The position numbers and the translations under genes were made by a program. The notes below the pieces were generated by a model, which was not told the DNA's origin, made no database searches, and worked only from the letters and a program-made list of their open reading frames with translations. From contig DMUF01000088.1 in the NCBI GenBank assembly GCA_003476445.1, forward strand, positions 1,453-9,277: a stretch of 7,825 nucleotides of DNA, written 5' to 3'. Positions 5,485 through 7,825 of the stretch are shown here, in pieces (positions within the stretch are counted from its first letter, which is position 1; each line of letters starts with the position of its first letter). The stretch comes from Gammaproteobacteria bacterium. Lineage in GTDB: Bacteria; Pseudomonadota; Gammaproteobacteria; Pseudomonadales; Azotimanducaceae.

Positions 5485-6390
5485 TCAGGCGTCTTTGCGC
5501 GACCACCAGGTCATCACGATTCCGATCAGCGTAAGGGTCATCGCGATCGCTCCGAGCAGCGAGGGCACCTCTGCAAAGAGTGCGGCGGCCAGCAGCGTCG
5601 CGAAAACCGGCTCCGCGAGAATGAGCGTGGACAACAGCGTTGGCGCCACGAACCGTACGGCATAGTTGATTGAGCCATGACCAATGAGCTGTGGACCGAG
5701 CGCAAGCGCGACTCCCGCGGCCACGGCGCCAGCTGACAACGCGTCCAACCCGCGACCGCTGGCGATAAAGATGACGAGCGTGCACAGCGCGGTGCTGACA
5801 TAGACCTTGGTCACCCAGTCGAGCCAGCCCTGTTCGGCGCGCGCGCTGCGCCCGATGAGGATGTAGCCCACGAACATGACCGCAGCTGCGAAGGCGAGCG
5901 CGTTGCCAAGTAGCGGAGCCGCCTGGCTGCTGTTCGGTCCTGCATCCGCAACCGCGAGCAGGACGGCGCCGGCGAATGCGAGCAGCACGCCGGCCCAGGT
6001 CAGCACGCCAAACCGCGCGCGCAGGAATACCGATTCGATCACGATCAAGAGCACCGGGTGACAGGTAACGAGCACCGAGGCGGACGCCACCGATGTATAG
6101 CTCAATGAGCTACTCCACAGGGTGAAGTGAGCTGCGAGAAACGCCCCGGCCAGAAACGCGGCAAAGCGCCCGTCTTTGCGGGGGTCAGCCTGTACGGGGG
6201 TGCGGCGCTCGGGTTTCAGCCACCAGAATGGCGCGATGACGGCCGCCGCGACCAGGGTTCGTACGAGCGTCATGGCCACGGCGTCGGCTCCGGCGCCGCC
6301 CAGACGTACAAAGATCGGCGCTAGCGCGAAGGTGGCGAGGCCGAACGCCAGCGCTACGATCACGCGTGCCTGCGGAACTCCTGCGCTCAT
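5485..6390 (-). CDS. EamA-family (drug/metabolite transporter superfamily) permease
   Basis: A 301-residue, very hydrophobic inner-membrane protein with two tandem EamA repeats and about ten transmembrane helices, the normal size for this family. The first repeat contains the family-typical stretch ending helices 3-4 (HFTLWSSSLSYTSVASASV) and a GVLLAFAGAVLL helix. The second repeat has GPQLIGHGSINYAVRFVAP followed by LAEPVFATLLAAALFAEVP and a final LIGIVMTWW helix. EamA/DMT proteins move small metabolites, often amino acids, amines or sugars, frequently as exporters; direction and substrate cannot be read here. The ATG overlaps the stop of the NahK-like kinase in an ATGA, with no separate strong ribosome binding site, so its translation is probably coupled. 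It is the last gene of a three-gene operon, which suggests its cargo is related to the kinase substrate. Confidence 0.9.
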   Translation of the reverse strand: MSAGVPQARVIVALAFGLATFALAPIFVRLGGAGADAVAMTLVRTLVAAAVIAPFWWLKPERRTPVQADPRKDGRFAAFLAGAFLAAHFTLWSSSLSYTSVASASVLVTCHPVLLIVIESVFLRARFGVLTWAGVLLAFAGAVLLAVADAGPNSSQAAPLLGNALAFAAAVMFVGYILIGRSARAEQGWLDWVTKVYVSTALCTLVIFIASGRGLDALSAGAVAAGVALALGPQLIGHGSINYAVRFVAPTLLSTLILAEPVFATLLAAALFAEVPSLLGAIAMTLTLIGIVMTWWSRKDA

Positions 6391-7400
6391 TCTATGGCCG
6401 CCGCCATTGCATCAGCCGCCTGTTCCATCTGGAGCAGGAGCCGCCACTGCGCTTCTGCGCGCTCGAGATTATCGCCACGTCGCTCAACCCGGAAATAGCG
6501 ATCGCCCTCGAGGTGATCGGTAAGGAAGCGCACGACCAGCATTAGTGTCACGTAGCGTGGCGCCCGCACCCAGTCCTCTGGCCCTGCGTCAATGCGGGCC
6601 GACGCCCGCAGACCGCGTACCACGCCGGCGAAACGATCGAGCGCGAACCCATTCGGGCCCGCCGCTGCGGAGCGCACCAGATCGCCGGCGTCCCATGCCC
6701 AGTGCCCGCGCATGACCGTGTCGAGGTCGAGCACGGCCCGCACCTCGGTCGTGGTCCCGTGCGCAAACAACAGGTTGTTCACCTTGCAGTCGCCGTGGAT
6801 GACCTGCTCGCGTTGGCTAAAGCTTCCCGCCAGATCGCGACGCGCGTGGATACCCCGCAAGAGTTCGCGTTCCCGCGATGACGGCATGGCTGCAGCAGCA
6901 GCGCCATCCAGGCAGCCGAGATAATGGTCAAGCTGCATGAACCCGGGAATGGGATCAGGCGCCGGCAGGTTGGCATCGGCAAGCGCGGCCTGCAGCTGCC
7001 CGAAGGCGCGCCCTGCGGCTTCTGCCTGTTCCGGTGTCGAGAGTGTCTCGAGCGTGCGGGCTTCGCCGATATACGTCCAAAGGCGCCAATGCGTGCCGTC
7101 AGCCGCCGCGTGCCAGGCTGCCCCGCGGCGGGTGGGTAGTAGCTCTGGCAACAGGATGGTGGTGTGCCGAACCTGACGCCCGAGGTGCGCGAGCACCGCG
7201 GCGACCCGCGCCATCAGTGCCGCAGGGTCCCTGAATACCGCGGTCGAGATCTGCTGCAACACCCCTCGACCCTGGCCGCCGGTCACGAGCCAGGTGCCAT
7301 GAATATGCCCGTTGCCGAGAGGGGCGCAGGTGTCGATGGGCCACCACGCCGCGGTCATCACGGCGTGTGCCTGCCTGCCCGCCTCGTCGGATGGGTTCAT
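6387..7400 (-). CDS. NahK-like sugar 1-kinase of the APH phosphotransferase fold
   Basis: A 337-residue cytoplasmic kinase. The N-lobe has the PLGNGHIHGTWLV glycine loop (27-39), then VLQQISTAVFRDPAALM (47-63), a block typical of N-acetylhexosamine 1-kinase relatives. The catalytic loop is VIHGDCKVNNLLF with predicted base Asp204 and metal ligand Asn209. The DFG-equivalent is VLDLDTVMRG with Asp225/Asp227, and DAGDLVR follows. The C-terminal RFLTDHLEGDRYFRV and NLERAEAQ also recur in NahK-type proteins, once annotated as mucin desulfatases. NahK phosphorylates GlcNAc or GalNAc at C1 using ATP; that exact substrate is inferred, and other sugars or small metabolites are possible. The ATG at 7400 is chosen because it overlaps the preceding stop in an ATGA and starts just before the family-like region. 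A longer in-frame start at 7625 would give an Arg/Gly-rich shadow sequence. It overlaps the permease start by 4 bases. Confidence 0.88.
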   Translation of the reverse strand: MNPSDEAGRQAHAVMTAAWWPIDTCAPLGNGHIHGTWLVTGGQGRGVLQQISTAVFRDPAALMARVAAVLAHLGRQVRHTTILLPELLPTRRGAAWHAAADGTHWRLWTYIGEARTLETLSTPEQAEAAGRAFGQLQAALADANLPAPDPIPGFMQLDHYLGCLDGAAAAAMPSSRERELLRGIHARRDLAGSFSQREQVIHGDCKVNNLLFAHGTTTEVRAVLDLDTVMRGHWAWDAGDLVRSAAAGPNGFALDRFAGVVRGLRASARIDAGPEDWVRAPRYVTLMLVVRFLTDHLEGDRYFRVERRGDNLERAEAQWRLLLQMEQAADAMAAAIE

Positions 7401-7825
7401 GCCGCGCCTATACCTGAGCGATCGGCAACCGCCGCCATCAGAATCGGCACGCACGAGAGGAGATACTCGCCAAACGGCCGCGCGTGGGCGGCAAGTGCCC
7501 GATGCGCTTCGGCGGGGGTTACCCGACCGTCGAGCAGGTCGGTAACGATATCCCCGACCTCGATGAGCGCTTGCGCCGCAGCGTCCAGCTCCTGCGGCGT
7601 GCCCGCCGGAGGCAGTGCGCTCCAAAGCGCGGCAAGCGCTCGGAGCGCGGTACGCGCGGACGCAGCGTCGCAGCCCGGGATGGTGGTGTTGTCGTCCGTC
7701 AGCGCTTGGGTAGCGAGGGCGCGCAGGCGCTGCGCGTCAAAGGCTTCCGGCGGCAGCGCGTCGACCACCCGATCGAGCGGCGTGTCCGCCTGATACGGCC
7801 GCGCGAGCGGCATCTCACGCCCGGC
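7397..7825 (-). CDS. Unrecognised helical protein, first visible gene of the kinase-permease operon, probably 5' partial
   Basis: The frame is open to the right edge of the window. An ATG at 7813 would give a 138-residue protein, but no good ribosome binding site precedes it within the 12 visible bases, so the gene may well start further out. I do not recognise the family. The visible sequence is Ala/Leu-rich and predicted helical by eye: RLRALATQALT, TALRALAALWSALPP, ELDAAAQALIEVGDIVTDLLDG and HRALAAHARPFGEYLL. It has no membrane segment or signal in the visible part and few aromatic or Cys residues. The stop overlaps the kinase ATG (ATGA), so the products are probably made together, perhaps as partners or as a regulatory domain. 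It could also be the C-terminal domain of a larger enzyme such as a dehydrogenase or nucleotidyltransferase; nothing visible decides this. Confidence 0.6.
   Translation of the reverse strand, partial: AGREMPLARPYQADTPLDRVVDALPPEAFDAQRLRALATQALTDDNTTIPGCDAASARTALRALAALWSALPPAGTPQELDAAAQALIEVGDIVTDLLDGRVTPAEAHRALAAHARPFGEYLLSCVPILMAAVADRSGIGAA

Noticed and set aside
5465..5487. Possible terminator between the DUF2970 and EamA genes: TGAGC ... GCTCA
   Set aside because: The arms are only 5 bases, they coincide with the two stop codons, the loop contains competing pairings, and no T-tract follows in either direction.
7401..7625. Longer start for the NahK-like kinase, adding 75 residues
   Set aside because: The extra residues are an out-of-frame shadow of the upstream helical gene (Arg/Gly/Ser-rich). 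The ATGA overlap at 7397-7400 fits the true start.
1..7825. Mobile elements, CRISPR arrays, tRNA or rRNA genes, riboswitches
   Set aside because: I saw no transposase or integrase motifs, no regularly spaced direct repeats, no cloverleaf-like intergenic sequence, and no spacer longer than about 130 bases able to hold a structured RNA.

Overview
This looks like an ordinary, densely coded, high-GC (roughly two thirds by eye) chromosomal segment of a proteobacterium, most likely a gammaproteobacterium. The clues are a DUF2970-type small membrane protein, a YiiD_C thioesterase, a lipoprotein carrying a TonB C-terminal domain, and Fe(II)/2-oxoglutarate (PhyH) and CaiB/BaiF genes of the kind common in CoA-thioester degraders. 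I cannot place the genus. I see no insertion sequence, phage gene, integrase, tRNA, rRNA or CRISPR array.

Layout. 1-930 (+): the 3' part of an exported metallo-beta-lactamase-fold protein whose start lies outside the window. After a hairpin and a plausible sigma70 promoter comes a short plus-strand pair: a nitroreductase-family flavoprotein (1046-1684) and a YiiD_C hotdog thioesterase (1688-2167). The thioesterase ends tail-to-tail, overlapping by 7 bases, with a minus-strand TonB_C lipoprotein (2161-2511). A 129-base divergent spacer with two small dyads leads to a small unrecognised gene (2641-2931) and a PhyH dioxygenase (2954-3904), 22 bases apart and probably cotranscribed. These converge on a minus-strand CaiB/BaiF CoA-transferase (3944-5128) across a 39-base gap holding a hairpin. 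The CoA-transferase is divergent from a DUF2970 protein (5216-5467). The right end is a tight minus-strand operon, in transcription order: an unrecognised helical protein (7825-7397, probably 5'-truncated), a NahK-like sugar kinase (7400-6387) and an EamA/DMT permease (6390-5485). Both junctions are ATGA stop/start overlaps.

How the genes may work together. The thioesterase, PhyH dioxygenase and CoA-transferase could all act on acyl-CoA type substrates, but they lie in separate transcription units, so a shared pathway is only a suggestion. The kinase/permease/unknown operon is the clearest functional unit and suggests salvage or handling of an amino sugar or related metabolite.

I did not find a clear new system. 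The points most worth a second look are the MBL-fold protein with an almost erased HxHxDH metal motif, the stand-alone TonB_C lipoprotein, the unknown first gene of the NahK-like operon, and the small gene ahead of the dioxygenase.
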